Of a stretch of 64,000 nucleotides of DNA, positions 20,985 through 32,708 are shown piece by piece. Both the position numbers and the translations under genes were made by a program. Origin of the DNA: Aulostomus chinensis. Lineage: Eukaryota; Chordata; Actinopteri; Syngnathiformes; Aulostomidae. Position 1 is the stretch's first letter. Every line of letters begins with the position of its first letter. The notes under the pieces were generated by a model that had not been told where the DNA came from, made no database searches, and worked only from the letters and a program-made list of their open reading frames with translations. The stretch is from NCBI GenBank assembly GCA_037954235.1, contig JBBMOA010000022.1, positions 4,192,501 through 4,256,500 on the forward strand, read 5' to 3'.

Positions 20985-21290
20985 GCACAGTCCCGTAACC
21001 ATCACACATGCTTGGTGCATCCATGTCTTTCCCTGGACATGCTGACCGGCTCTGACTGGGGGATCCCGAGGCCTTCCCAGGCCAACCTGCGACCCCCTTC
21101 CCAGAGAGGCGCTCCGGCTGGGATTCAACTCCGAGTCCCCACGGACGACTGAACGTTTGGCCCTCTCCCCAAGCGAGACGCCAGCCACCCGTCTGAGGAA
21201 ACCCATTTCTGCCGCTTGTGTTCGTGGTCACATGATCTACACATCATGAGAGTAGGAATGAAGACTGATCGCTGGATCCGGAGCTTCGGG
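20985..21290 (-). pseudogene. RTE/Rex3-type LINE fragment, C-terminal part of the polymerase ORF
   Basis: On the minus strand the frame beginning near 21220 reads QAAEMGFLRRVAGVSLGERA. This matches the conserved stretch after the reverse transcriptase core in teleost RTE-like (Rex3/Expander type) elements. Upstream DNA aligns with the region coding a Y-G-x-E-x-W motif but has a stop and a frameshift. Downstream, LAWEGLGIP appears in a different frame after an internal deletion that removes the usual Arg-rich middle. This is therefore a dead 5'-truncated, frameshifted copy of about 300 bp. Family assignment rests on recalled conserved motifs. Confidence 0.75.
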
Positions 21291-21639
21291 CGACAATCAT
21301 GGTGATGTCAGGAAATGAGCAGCTGTCTCTTGCTGGTACATAAATCCAAACGACGGCAACAGGGATTTTGTTCTGTCTCTTGTGCAAAAGTCCAGTATTT
21401 TGTTGACACATTTACAACTCGCCTCCTCCTGCAGAACTCCTCACGATATGTTGACGAATGATTTCCTACTTCCCGAATTACAACAGCAGCAAGACGGCAT
21501 CTGTTACTTCTCGCCAGTTGCATGTTGTTTCTGCTGGACAGGCTTTATAACCATTTTAATAATGGAAGCAGACCTCCCAAGGCTTCTTTCTCAATCTTTC
21601 AGACCCTTGGCTTGTATTAATGCAGAACATTGAGAATAA
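21291..21639. other. unique non-coding stretch
   Basis: No repeat or gene recognised. It leads into an AT-rich element-like region. Confidence 0.5.
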
Positions 21640-22310
21640 ATTCACTTCCCTCTGATTTGTGAAGTGGTAAATTGTTTGTGTATGAGCGGCGAGAGAAAAG
21701 CCACCTTTAATTAAAGACGAGCTTTACAGACATCAGTCTTGGCTATGAAATGTGCTGAAAGCAACATTCACTGAACATGAAAATGGCCCAGGAAATTGAT
21801 TTCAATGAATTGTATGTTTTCCATGTGGGAGAGCACACGGGGTGCAGTTACAGGAAGAATAAGAAAAACACTGATGCAAATCCAAAATCAATCTGGAGGC
21901 TGAAAATGCTGGTGCAGGAGGATCCATTAGGTGCAGCGTTTGATGTCCCTGATCAGAGACAGAAACGCCGAAAAAAAGAAGAGGAAAAAAAAGAGATTTG
22001 AAGAAAAACAATCTCAAAAGCCCCCTTCTTTATTTCTTCTTTTCTTCCATTTCCAAAGAAAGTCAAGTGTTTAATGTGCACTGCAATGAGACCCTGTAAA
22101 AGCTCATCTTGCTCTGAGCTCGGAGATTCAGTGAATTACACTGCTGTCATGAACAATGTTCTCTTTGCAGAGATTGTTTACCTGCAACAGCTGTGGAATA
22201 CTAACAGCCTGATTGTGTGTGGAAGGCGAGGGTTATTGGCAGGGGTGTTTACTTGTCTTATAGGAATTAGCTTTGAGCTCATGTTTTCCAGAGCATTTTA
22301 AGATAATAGA
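21640..22310. promoter_or_regulatory. AT-rich stretch resembling conserved non-coding DNA; holds a 74-codon frame
   Basis: Long repeat-free sequence with low CpG and homeodomain-type cores (CTTTAATTAAAG near 21703). It includes a plus-strand frame 21777-22001 starting MKMAQEIDFNELYVF and ending in a Lys/Glu-rich tail, with no known match. The tail derives from an AAAAAGAAGAGG purine run. Enhancer nature is a guess from composition. Confidence 0.27.
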
Positions 22311-24222
22311 CAAGAAAATGTGGGTGTAAAAGACGAAAGCGCATAACAAAACATAAAAGGAAGGCGAGAATGAGTCAGACGCAGGTTTGCCGGTGAAAAA
22401 CGTCTCCACATACGAGGGACTTAACTTGATGGTTTACTTCCCTGTGGGTTACGACTCTGCAGAAATCAATATAAAATTATAAACCACAGCTGGAACACGA
22501 GTAAACACACTGGTGGGAAGCTATCAAAGCAAGGAACAGAGATAATTAGACTGTACACACCTCGGAGAAAAACAAAAGAATCCGTCGTTTCTGAGAGCGC
22601 CACTGAAACAACAAAACAGCATTATGCTGCGGTGACAAAAGCATCAGGAGCAAAGACAGAATTGGAGCGAGGGTCTCTGTCGATGATTGAATGGCAAACT
22701 GGACATGCTGGTCTGGTATGAACATGCATTTCCCATCACAAGTGGACGACTCGACCACCGCCACATTTGGCATTCGCATGCGTCTTCACATGCATCTCGC
22801 TTGACCACATGGAGTCGAAGGTCACCTCCCCACGCAAACACGCAGACACCGTTTCTGTGTAAAACAGCCAGTTGTGACCATGACAACTTTGTGCTTATTT
22901 ACCATCAAACCCCAAAGCCAGACATGAAGACAGACACCCTCCTGTCCTCCGGGTGGATGAGGGAGCTCGCCTCGTCTTCGACAAACCCTTTGTTTTGCTG
23001 GCCGGACTGACGGTGAGGTGCTGAGGTGCAGCGAATATTGTTTGGAGAAAAGTGCGGGCAGGCTAAGCTGCCTATCCACCACCATTCATTATGCTAAGCT
23101 AACTAGCGGTCAGGCCGTCGTTAGCATCTTGACTGCTCACTCGTAGGAGGCTTGGATCGGTGGGAGGTAGCGATGCACCTCCCTGTGTTGGAAGTGAAGA
23201 GTACAGGTATCACTTCACTACAGCATCGTACACAATTGACGCAGCCATATAGGATTAAAAATAACTAAAAAACAAACTTTTCTGCATCACTTCTTTGATA
23301 AAAATTTATTTTTTCCTCAATTGATTTTTTTTTCTTTTTTGCTGAACATGATGAAACCAAACCTCAGAAAAGTGTTGATGGAAAAAAAAAAAAAAAAAGA
23401 CGTACTGACAACGAAAGCAAATCCAGCCTTTGCTCTTCTTCTGATGAGTTCAGGGTTTTTTTTCTAAATAATAACAGCACAAAATGTTACATATATGTTC
23501 TGGGGGAATTGAAATATTAATGACACAAATCAAAAATGCTGTTGTTGGTGGCTGGCAACTTTTTAAAAACACGCTGGTGGGGAGAGTTAAATGGCTGGCA
23601 GTTGTGGCTTCAATGCAACACAGTCCCTGACAGCACTTCTTGAGAGCATGACACTGAAAACCTCGGCGAAAACTCGACTTTCAACCGAAGGCGTCGCGAG
23701 TTCAGCACCAATTAAAGCACAGAGTGGTTTTTTTTGTTTGTGTGTGTGTGTGTGTGTGTCAAGGACGTTGAGTGTTGTCAGCGCTGAACACCAAGAAAAA
23801 TAGATGCTGCTGGGTCAAGCTGAGCTGTGGCACTCAGGAATGGAACGCTCTTCCCCTCAAAGGTATTTTTCACAACACAACATTTAAATTTACACATGGC
23901 CTCCGGCTCATGTGACACGAGGATGATTGTATGGAACACAATGGAGCGCGCGGCGTGAGCGGAGCAGGTGAGCTCCAAACAGCCCCTCCGTGGATGATGT
24001 TTGTGGGCTCAACAGCAACATTTACATACTTTTAATGACAAAGTTAACAATGGTATCGCTAGTCCTACAGTAACTATGCAAATGGGCACCTACATCCTGT
24101 TGGCACATTCCCTGGGAACCAAAAAACATGCACACAAAAGAGATGTCTTTAAAATAGAAACTCAACAAAAGCTAGTTACACTAATCACCTCCCCAGGGAA
24201 AAAATATAAAGGACCAGACGTG

Positions 24223-24225
<3 letters not shown>
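22311..24225. other. unique non-coding stretch
   Basis: Contains A/T-runs (23330, 23380-23398), a short (TG)9 at about 23740-23758, and TATGCTAAGCTAACTAGC (about 23090), a word common in teleost intergenic DNA. No gene is recognised on either strand. Confidence 0.5.

Positions 24226-24317
<92 letters not shown>
24226..24317. repeat. compound (TC)24(AC)22 microsatellite
   Basis: A TC tract passes directly into AC at about 24273 and ends in CGCGCGTGTG, so a mirror/palindromic CACGCGCGTGTG closes the tract. Confidence 0.96.
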
Positions 24318-24319
<2 letters not shown>

Positions 24320-24465
24320 GCGTGTGTTTGCATGCAGTCACGTATGCTCACGTATTGATACAGCAATTAGCACTCAAATACAATCCCCAGCTAATCAACA
24401 TGTTTCCAAAGAGGAATGCATGAGGAAGCGCTAATGAATACCCAGAGAAAAATGTGGGTCCAGTG

Positions 24466-24500
24466 GAGGAAAAAAAAAAAAAAAAAAACACACACCCAAA
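24466..24500. repeat. A-rich run
   Basis: About 18 A, then CACACACCC, then A7. Simple sequence only. Confidence 0.85.
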
Positions 24501-24519
24501 AAAAAATCAACCCAAAACA

Positions 24520-24775
24520 AATGGAAATGTTGGAACTGTGGAAAAAATTTGGTTCAGTGTAATTGAGATAAAGAAAAATTGTCCAATTTTCCCAATTGAT
24601 GACCATGTAATTATCACGTTACGAGGCATTAGCCATGACTTGGTTTGGTCACGGAGCATTTCTTCCACACGGAGAATAATTGTACTTGTTAATTACAGCA
24701 AAAAGGGGCAGAAGGAAAAAGCTGGAGATAAAGCTGTGAGCCTGTGTGTGGAACTGACAAAATTCATATTAACAT
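24520..24775. promoter_or_regulatory. AT-rich stretch resembling a conserved non-coding element
   Basis: Repeat-free sequence with several ATTA/TAAT cores (GTAATTGAGAT, CATGTAATTATCACG, TTGTTAATTACAG). The only open frame (24454-24780) starts in the preceding poly-A and has no known domain. Confidence 0.25.
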
Positions 24776-25347
24776 ATTAACTCACACCCGCGGGATGAAC
24801 ACACCAGGAAGTGCTGCTCTGCAAGGTTTCCTTGAGCGACAGCGTGGGTGCACCTTAGCTTTTCTCTGCTGTTTTTCAAGCCACTTCGACCAAAAGCCTG
24901 CACCCTTGACACGATGTTTACCTGAGCAACAGTGAGCGTTTATTTAAGAATAGTAGTCACCGGCCTGCTGTTCCTGCTGCTTTCCTTTCATACCTGTGCG
25001 CTGTACTTCAAGAATGAGCGCACCTGCACACAGAGAATCGCTCGGCCTGCCTGCAAGTTGGTCCCTTTACCTCTGAGATGAGAACAAACCCCGGGGTTAC
25101 GACGGCTGTGCTGATACTACGAGGGGAGCTGAGCTCAGTCCGTGCAGGCTTCGGTGTGGCGCGTCTGTGGTGAGTTAATCAATTATCTAACCGTTTGTCA
25201 TGGACACCCAGGTGAGAGCCACAGTTACACAACAATTCTCAAAAGAGATCATCACAAACTGAGCTACAAATGTAATGTCAACACATTTATCTCAGCTCAG
25301 GAGTCACCTTGATGTCAACAGAGAGGGTGAGATCCTGTAGAACCACC
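24776..25347. other. unique non-coding stretch
   Basis: Balanced composition with no repeats or recognisable genes. Confidence 0.5.
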
Positions 25348-25360
25348 ATCTATCTATCTA

Positions 25361-25391
<31 letters not shown>

Positions 25392-25400
25392 GTCTGTCTA

Positions 25401-25459
<59 letters not shown>

Positions 25460-25504
25460 GTCTATCTATCTATCTATCTATCTGTCTGTCTGTCTGTCTA
25501 TCTG

Positions 25505-25535
<31 letters not shown>

Positions 25536-25556
25536 GTCTGTCTGTCTGTCTATCTG

Positions 25557-25587
<31 letters not shown>

Positions 25588-25667
25588 GTCTATCTATCTA
25601 TCTATCTGTCTGTCTGTCTGTCTATCTGTCTATCTATCTATCCATCTATCTATCTATCTATCTATCT
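25348..25667. repeat. GATA/GACA tetranucleotide array (320 bp)
   Basis: About 80 tetramers of ATCT and GTCT, which are GATA and GACA on the minus strand, keep an exact 4-bp register with one TCCA variant near 25641. Blocks of about four GTCT followed by ATCT runs recur near 25482, 25534 and 25606. The mix of GATA and GACA is that of Bkm-type satellites. The Leu-Ser-Ile-Tyr frame over it is not a protein. Confidence 0.97.
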
Positions 25668-26164
25668 TTTTTTCACTTTTAATCCTTTTCTCATTACAGG
25701 TTTACATGGAAACACAACAAAGGTCACATCTGCATGTAGACTCGAGCATGAGTTTCACCAAATATGACAAAAACCCATGAAAAGTTTAGAACCGTCAGAG
25801 TCGCCGTGACGAAGATCGACACAATTTCATGTGGTTTGGTTGTGGGGTGAACGGCTTTAGGTAGAGTGAATAGAACTGTTCTGCACCCGTGGCGTTAAAG
25901 AGGCCGCTTGGAACGTCTCAAAGGTCGACCAGCCGATCGTGATTGACAGGTGGGTGACGCCTGATTTAGCGAGGAGGAAGGAAAAAAAACAAACATCCAC
26001 AACAACACAAACATCCTCCTGCACCTTTCTGAGGGTTCTGTGTTAGTAGAACACACAACCAACGCGTGCTTGCGCGCGTCCTGACAGTCCCTGGGGTGAT
26101 CTGGTTCCTTGTTGGCTAGAAACAGACGCTGAGGCTGAAATTCTGGGTGCAGTCCTGCGGAGGG
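25668..26164. other. unique non-coding stretch
   Basis: No gene, repeat or RNA recognised. Confidence 0.5.
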
Positions 26165-26178
26165 CCACTGGAGGGCAG
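26165..26178 (+). promoter_or_regulatory. CTCF-like motif
   Basis: CCACTGGAGGGCAG, in GGGCCACTGGAGGGCAGCAG, matches the CTCF core at 13 of 14 positions. Confidence 0.45.
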
Positions 26179-27116
26179 CAGAGAGGCAACGCTAAACGTC
26201 ATATGTTTTAAACGGACATGGAGATGTTGCTGTTGAAGAGTTTCATCTGCATATCCACACCAACGACAGCAACAGCAATTCTGGGAATGTGGCTAATAAA
26301 GTGATCCTTTAAGTTCAGTTTTTGTTCGTCGTTCACAGTCCAACTAGCAACTGAAAATAAAAAAAAAGCTTAATTGTCTCCAGTAGATACAGACAGACAG
26401 AAAGGTTGTATTTTACCTCTACACACTTAAAAGCCACCTCAGTCCCCCACCCCCAAAACTACTTCTGGACTACAAATGGACCCAGCACACTTAGAGTCCC
26501 AAATTTTGGCCCCCCTACCCCTTTGTTAATCCTCCAATGAAATGAATTGTGCATTTCATGGGAGGATGAACAAGAAGCAGGATGTGAACCTGAGTGTGTT
26601 ACCCATCCTCTTCCTTGACCTTCGCCAGAGAGGTTTTGGCCACTTCCTGTTTTGCAAACGCAGATAACATTGTCGTGGCAGGAAGCAGGAAAGGACAGCT
26701 AAAAGAGAGCCGGGAAAGGTGAAGTTTAGAGAAGAGCTTCCGGTCATTTTAGGTACTTCAGTTTACCGTCTGAGGAGAAGGACACAAAAAAAGAAAGTAC
26801 TTCCACATAAGTTGATTTTCACAAGTTCACAAGCTCATTTTCTGTTTCAGCATCTCATTTCTATTATCTTTGCTCTCTCTCCTCTCGCTCCAGATCTATT
26901 TATCATGCCGAGAACACAAGCGGGGTTGCTTTGTAATATCTGCATTCCTCCACCGCTGTTTTCCACATCTATTACGCTCTGTTTTTCTCTGCATCACGCT
27001 TCCTGCTAATAAGACGCCAGAAGTGCTGCTCGCTAATGTCTGTAAATGAGGGAGAGCAACAGGTTTTATTATAAAATCAGCACAGTGGAGCGAAGCAACA
27101 CATATAGAACTCTCCC
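26179..27116. other. unique non-coding stretch
   Basis: Pyrimidine-rich at 26870-27000; otherwise unremarkable. No coding frame accepted. Confidence 0.5.
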
Positions 27117-27172
27117 GCGCGCGCACACACACACACACACACACAAACACAAACACACACACGCACACACTG
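27117..27172. repeat. (CA)n with CG and AAAC interruptions
   Basis: Begins CGCGCGCG and continues as CA broken by ACAAACACAAAC and CACG. Confidence 0.92.
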
Positions 27173-29257
27173 AGTGTTTGAGGGTAAACTTTGACTAAAA
27201 GTCCATTAGTCATGCTCACAGCACATTAGGGGGAACAGTGATTGGCTGAGAAGCAGGAACATATACGCAGACCACACATCAGAATGATTCCACAGTGGGA
27301 CCGGGACCTGGGAGGGGAAACGCTGAATAAATAATAGGAACCAGGAGCAGAGGAAGCTGAGTGAGAAGAAAGACAATGTGTGGAGTGCTGTCATACTGCA
27401 CAGCAGGGAGATACTGACGGTCGCCGGGTTTACACAGAGCCCACTACTCTGATTCGAATCGCTTTCAAGGACCAAACAGGAGAAACTCGCTCCTTAGAAA
27501 CAAACAGGCAGAATCTAAACCCAAACAGGAGTCAGTTTCACTCGGTTCCAGAAGGTTCGTGGAAACCTGTTCCTACACCGAACAAAAGAAAAATACAAAT
27601 CTATGAACGGATCAAACGTGATCGAAAGTTTCAAAAACATGAAGAAAAAGCAACCTCTGCACTAAACGGACAGTTGATCTCCATCGTCTGCTTCTTCGCG
27701 GTCGATCGGTCACATGGTTTATTCATCATTTTGTCACACACGCCCGTTCTGATCGAATGCGGCGCCGCGTGTAAACGCCAGACGGGGTTAGACCGCATCA
27801 CACGTAAGTATTCAACGCAAAATCCTCCATCAGACTGATTTCAATCCAAGTGAGGAACAAAAGCCTTCACACAGACGCAGCTACTGACAGTACTGGTAAT
27901 CGCTGTAGCTGGAGAATGGAGTAAATACACGCCGGTACACGCTAGAGTACAATAAATACAAACAGTAGACTCTAATATAATAGACTTTGCAGTACACATT
28001 AGTACTTTACACCTTTATTTTGTAATCCCTGTTGCACATCTTATGGCAGCATTTCTATGCTGGGGAGATACTTTATGGCACTCAGCCAGAAAGATGACAA
28101 CCAGGATATGAATTCCTCTCACAGTAATAAATCAGCAGCGGGAAAATGTTTAGGATGTTGACGCGTGGCGAATGCAAACATGTCACAGCACAAGACACTC
28201 GCCAGAGCAGGAAGTGTAGACGCGCCCATGAGCCAGACGGTCGAGTAAAAACACACTCCCCCCCCTACGAGGGATGGAAGAGCGAACGATGGCACAGGAC
28301 CGTTGCGATGTTTGGATGGTAATGGGTTCATTCTAAACCTCATATTTCATTTGTATTTTAGTCCTTAAAACTACAACTCAGTGTGTTATATTCTCATATC
28401 GGGCCTCTCAATGCAGTTGTGGCTCCTTCCTCTCTTAACCCTCGAAACCCTGATGAAGCCTGTTGTCAAACGCTGGTAAACAGAATTAGAAGAAGTTGTT
28501 CAGCGTTGTGGATTCGAGCGTGTGATGGGTCCTCTTCCTCGAGCTCCCCCTCTTGTGAACGGTGAAATAATGACTGCGAGGAGCCATTAGCGGTTTATTT
28601 TCACGTTAATATCAAATCAACAGGCTCAGGTGCTGCGGGACCGGTGTAAAACAGATGCGGTAGCGCAAGAAAACAGGTGTAAATAATCATAAAACTAAAG
28701 GCGTTGAGAGGCGTGAAGGAGACATCAGGGAGGCTGAGCCCTTCAGCGCTTCCTGTTTACTCACAAGGCAACATGCCAGACTACACGGAAACACAGCAAC
28801 CCTGAAAACTAACCAGGAAATAAGAGACGTATGGAGAAAGAGCACAGAGACTGGGAAAGAGCAGAAGCGTCGCATGCAACGCGGGAAAAAAATGGCAACT
28901 GCACCGCCGCGTGAAAACAACAGTCCCAGCAGACCCACAGGGGAGGCAGGACAAATGAAGACGTGAACTCCCTCCCACAATGCAGCGCTGAAATCCCTCT
29001 AAAGCGTTTCAGCACCTAAGAGGAGCTCGTTCTTCTTGCCTAGGTAATGCCACAGCGAGGCTGTTTGCCAAAGCAGAAGGAGAGCAGGTCCTGCCTGCAG
29101 CCCTTGGCAGCACAAATCTCCTGTTGCAGGCGGCGGCAGTAATTAGCTCTTCAACTTCAGAAGACAAACACTTGGCCAGCCAGACAACCTCAGCCTGCTT
29201 AAAGGAGCGGAAAAAGAGTGGTGCATTGACACGATTTAGATACATTTATGGTGTCAG
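27173..29257. other. unique non-coding stretch
   Basis: About 2 kb without simple repeats or recognised elements. The frames at 27380-27838 (152 codons) and those on the minus strand near 28.9 kb resemble no known protein. Confidence 0.5.
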
Positions 29258-29332
29258 ACACACACACACACACACACACACGCGCACACACACACACACG
29301 CGCACACGCACACACACACACACACACACACA
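29258..29332. repeat. (CA)n with CGCG interruptions
   Basis: A CA tract broken three times by CG steps, with possible Z-DNA character. Confidence 0.94.
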
Positions 29333-29349
29333 GAATTACCTTCAAATAT

Positions 29350-29600
29350 GCAGGTGCTTAGCTGCAATAAGCTGGAGCAGCGTTACAAAAGCTGTGCAGG
29401 ATGTGCGTTGTGTGAATTCGGCGACCAGCTTGTTTGAAGTCTTTCTTGACCGCGTGCACGGCGGCAGCGTTGTTATTAATGAGGGGCTTGATGAGCCTTC
29501 GCCAGCTCAGTGCCACAGAGTGTATCATCAAGGCCTGTGTGATGTTAATGGGAGGTAATGATATGGACTATAATTGTTATGGTGGCTAACTTAGCATGAA
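29350..29600. promoter_or_regulatory. repeat-free stretch resembling conserved non-coding DNA
   Basis: A 250-bp island between two CA tracts. It has homeodomain-type cores (GTTATTAATGAGG, GTTAATGGGAGGTAATGATA) and no frame of interest. Compositional guess only. Confidence 0.25.
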
Positions 29601-29636
29601 AGGAGGCATCTGATTCGAAATATATACCCCACGCAT

Positions 29637-29638
<2 letters not shown>

Positions 29639-29698
<60 letters not shown>
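29639..29698. repeat. (CA)30 microsatellite
   Basis: A perfect CA tract, preceded by ACGCATGCAC. Confidence 0.97.
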
Positions 29699-29702
<4 letters not shown>

Positions 29703-29899
29703 GCACACTGATGACTCCCTTCTGTAGGCCACCGCAGTCATGATATACACACATTAAATCACTCATGCACACACTGACTAGACCCACTTGGGTATTTACA
29801 ATTTGTGCTCTCGGCTCTCTCGTCCCTCGTCACAGAAGTTACCTCAGGACGCTTTCATGTCTACACGTCTTTATCGTGGGGCTGTACCCCCCCTCTGAA

Positions 29900-29915
29900 C
29901 CCCCCCCCCCCCCCC
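29900..29915. repeat. poly-C run (16)
   Basis: Sixteen C, preceded 5 bp upstream by CCCCCCC. Confidence 0.92.
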
Positions 29916-31637
<1,722 letters not shown>

Positions 31638-31692
31638 GACTCGCACACACACACGCGGGCGCACACACACACGCGCACACATGCACACACAC
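31638..31692. repeat. (CA)n with CG interruptions
   Basis: An imperfect CA/CG tract. Confidence 0.88.
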
Positions 31693-31872
31693 TGCCAGCG
31701 AGCTACATAACATGAATGCAGAAGCAGGCAACATGTACAGGCTAACACATTAATGTGAAGGAGTTTGAGGCGCAGCGCTGACAAGCCCCAGAGAACTGGC
31801 TGTTTTTTGAAATCCTGTCAAGCTGTCTTTACCTGTGGTCTCTGCCGGCGCTGGGCATGATAACACAACATG

Positions 31873-31876
31873 ACAC

Positions 31877-31943
<67 letters not shown>
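31873..31943. repeat. (CA)35 microsatellite
   Basis: A CA tract with one early CG step. Confidence 0.96.
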
Positions 31944-31947
<4 letters not shown>

Positions 31948-32071
31948 AAAAACAGGCAGGATGTGTGTGTTTAAGCAGACAAGCTCAGAAAAAGAGAAAC
32001 ATTCCTGGAAAACCAACCTCCTTTCCAAATGCAGTGAAAACACGAACTGTACGGGAGTGTTCCTGTACACG

Positions 32072-32073
<2 letters not shown>

Positions 32074-32109
<36 letters not shown>
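32074..32109. repeat. (TG)18 microsatellite
   Basis: A perfect TG tract, opposite in orientation to the CA tract 130 bp upstream. Confidence 0.95.
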
Positions 32110-32112
<3 letters not shown>

Positions 32113-32396
32113 ATACATGTTGGTGCTACACACAATGAGGGTGTGAAGGCTCACAGATAAGTCAGTATGAGCTGGATTCAGTGTGTTAAAGATAGTTTCA
32201 TCAGTTGGGCTTGGACTGTTATTGTAAAAAGCTGCAAATAAATGAATTACTGGCACTTAACGTTTGAGTGCACACCAAGAAAATGTGTGCGTTTTATTTT
32301 TGGCATCCACAAAGTAGCGCTGCTGTTGTTACTTTGTCCTGATTTCTTTCCCCCTGCACCGTCGTCTCTCTGCGAGTGACACGACGCCTCCCGCCA

Positions 32397-32414
32397 CCCC
32401 CCCCCCCCCCCCCC
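32397..32414. repeat. poly-C run (18)
   Basis: The longest C-run of the window. Confidence 0.93.
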
Positions 32415-32603
32415 AGCTCCTCAAAGGTTGGGAGAAAGTGAGGATTGGACATCATGCCAGTAGATGTCCATAAAACATAAGTTTTATAAAGAAATATTTA
32501 TAATAATATGAAGAAATCTATCCTGTCATTGAACATAAATTTGTCTACGATGGAGACCAGCTCTGGTGGCGCTGGTGTCATGGTTACTGATATCAACCTA
32601 ACA

Positions 32604-32708
32604 TGCAGACACAGGGGAGAACACAGTTACTCCACACACAGGAGCCCTAGGACGCCTAGGACTTCTTGCTAAGAGGCCACATGCTAACCGGTGATCCACT
32701 GGGAGGCA
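32604..32708 (-). mobile_element. old degenerate SINE head fragment
   Basis: Plus-strand GGGGAGAACACAGTTACTCC, ACTTCTTGCTAAGAGGCCAC and ATGCTAACCGGTGATCCACT are decayed versions of the reverse complement of the SINE head in copies A-C (the consensus contains CCTTCTTGCTG...GCTAACCACTGCACCACC). Only the tRNA-like third is left, so this is an older copy than the others. Confidence 0.6.

Noticed and set aside
25309..25767. 152-codon Leu/Ser/Tyr/Ile frame
   Set aside because: Translation of the GATA/GACA array.
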